NCBI GenBank assembly: GCA_964637705.1
Contig: CAZWVM010000017.1
Span: 1-29,920, forward strand
From: CAZWVM01 sp964637705
GTDB taxonomy: Bacteria > UBA8481
Direction: 5' to 3'
DNA length: 29,920 nucleotides
Under the pieces are notes generated by a model. That model had not been told where the DNA came from. It ran no database searches and worked only from the letters and a program-made list of their open reading frames with translations. Position numbers and translations under genes: made by a program. This document shows, in pieces, positions 29,281-29,920 of the stretch (positions within the stretch are counted from its first letter, which is position 1; each line of letters opens with the position of its first letter).

Positions 29281-29920
29281 ATGCAGGATGATCTGATCGA
29301 TCCGGTCACCGACGCTTCGGGCTACCCGGAGCGCCTCGGGGACATCCTTGTCTCGGCCGGCCTGATCACCGAGGACCAGATCGCCTCCGCCCTGGGATTG
29401 CAGCGCGAGACCGGGATGAAGCTCGGGGAGATTCTCGTCTCCTACCAGTGGCTGACCGAGGAGGCCCTGGCCGGGGCGCTCAGCCGGCAATACGGCTACG
29501 AGTATCTCGAGAACATCGACGCGGAGCGGATCGACCCCGTCCTGCGCAACCTCATCCCGGACCGCATCGTCCGCGAGCACCTGATCTTCCCCCACGAGCG
29601 CGTGGGCAGCACCCTGCGTCTCGTCGTTTCCGATCCGACCAACCTGGCGATCCTCGATGACATCCGCGCCATCACGGGCTTCCAGCAGATCGAGATCCTG
29701 CTCTCGACGCCGACGGCACTCCGGCGCGCCATCTCCGACTTCTACGATTCAGACACGAACATGAACGCGCTCCTGGGGGAGATCGACGACGACGACGTGC
29801 AGGTCGTGGAGGAGGCCGAGGACAACATATCGGCCGCCGAGCTGCGCGCGCAGGTGGAGGACACCCCGATCATCCGGATGGTGAACCTCATCATCAAGGA
29901 AGCCCTGCGGATGAAGGCGA
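29281..29920 (+). CDS. Type IV pilus/type II secretion assembly ATPase (PilB/GspE family), N-terminal part
   Basis: 213 residues, open at the window end. The N-terminal MshEN (GspE-N) domains are clear: ERLGDILVSAGLITEDQIASALGLQRETGMKLGEILVSYQWLTEEALAGALSRQYG. Next come RNLIPDRIVREHLIFPHERVGSTLRLVVSDPTNLAILDDIRAITGFQQIEILLSTPTALRRAI and the start of the conserved linker DTPIIRMVNLIIKEALRMKA that precedes the ATPase core. Some MshEN domains bind c-di-GMP, a possible link to the HD-GYP gene at 2424, but the diagnostic residues cannot be judged safely here. In full proteins the Walker motifs follow; they are beyond this window. Confidence 0.93.
   Translation, partial: MQDDLIDPVTDASGYPERLGDILVSAGLITEDQIASALGLQRETGMKLGEILVSYQWLTEEALAGALSRQYGYEYLENIDAERIDPVLRNLIPDRIVREHLIFPHERVGSTLRLVVSDPTNLAILDDIRAITGFQQIEILLSTPTALRRAISDFYDSDTNMNALLGEIDDDDVQVVEEAEDNISAAELRAQVEDTPIIRMVNLIIKEALRMKA

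Noticed and set aside
1..29920. CRISPR arrays, tRNA or rRNA genes, phage or plasmid genes
   Set aside because: I looked for regularly spaced repeats, tRNA-like cloverleafs with coding flanks and integrase or capsid proteins and saw none; the cloverleaf at 26861-27025 is explained as a mobile element because of its target duplications.

Overview
The window is about 30 kb of high-GC, gene-dense bacterial DNA. It has a signal-peptide L,D-transpeptidase, two predicted lipoproteins, a probable outer-membrane barrel and the start of a type IV pilus/type II secretion ATPase, so the host is very likely diderm (Gram-negative-type). Iron-sulfur and NifX/ORP-type genes, a Cys-rich peroxiredoxin and a [4Fe-4S] cysteine desulfidase suggest an anaerobic or microaerophilic life. 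I cannot name the phylum; Acidobacteriota, deltaproteobacterial groups or FCB-type candidate phyla would all fit. I saw no rRNA, tRNA, CRISPR array or transposase gene.

Layout. 1-388: start of an AEC-family permease (minus). 553-2336: split transketolase (two overlapping genes). 2424-3947: GAF/HD-GYP c-di-GMP phosphodiesterase. 3996-4835: purU (minus). 4905-9926: a four-gene minus-strand signalling operon, each junction an ATGA overlap: solute-binding sensor, MASE1-GAF histidine kinase, single-domain response regulator, receiver-kinase hybrid. Its leader carries a (CCCT)n / G-quadruplex tract. 10280-12179: a lipoprotein with tandem NosL/MerB-like domains, the second keeping the MerB Cys-Asp-Cys catalytic pattern, followed by a Cys-rich membrane protein. 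12166-14002: L,D-transpeptidase and L-cysteine desulfidase (minus).

14095-23171 is the centre of interest: a single-direction, tightly packed array of twelve genes: DUF134 regulator, NifX/ORP-like protein, DUF5320, peroxiredoxin, second DUF5320, a MinD-ferredoxin/MinD-ferredoxin/NifX triple fusion, an IscU-Mrp fusion, TrmO, a DUF4405 membrane protein, DsrE, DUF89 and a metallo-beta-lactamase-fold hydrolase. It resembles the 'orange protein' (ORP, Mo-Cu cluster) and MinD/Mrp loci of anaerobes, but with unusual fusions. A sigma70-like promoter with an 18-bp perfect palindrome between its -35 and -10 boxes precedes it, and the cysteine desulfidase is transcribed away from the same site. The simplest reading is a metal-controlled sulfur supply plus metal-sulfur cluster assembly system.

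23197-24828 (minus): a metallophosphatase-methyltransferase fusion. 24938-26830: B12-binding radical SAM protein. 26861-27025: a MITE-like element with 34-bp perfect inverted repeats and 9-bp target duplications. 27089-29117: a lipoprotein, a barrel-like exported protein and TspO. 29281-end: PilB/GspE-type ATPase, cut by the window. Several genes have -10 boxes only 6-7 bases before the start codon, suggesting leaderless transcripts.
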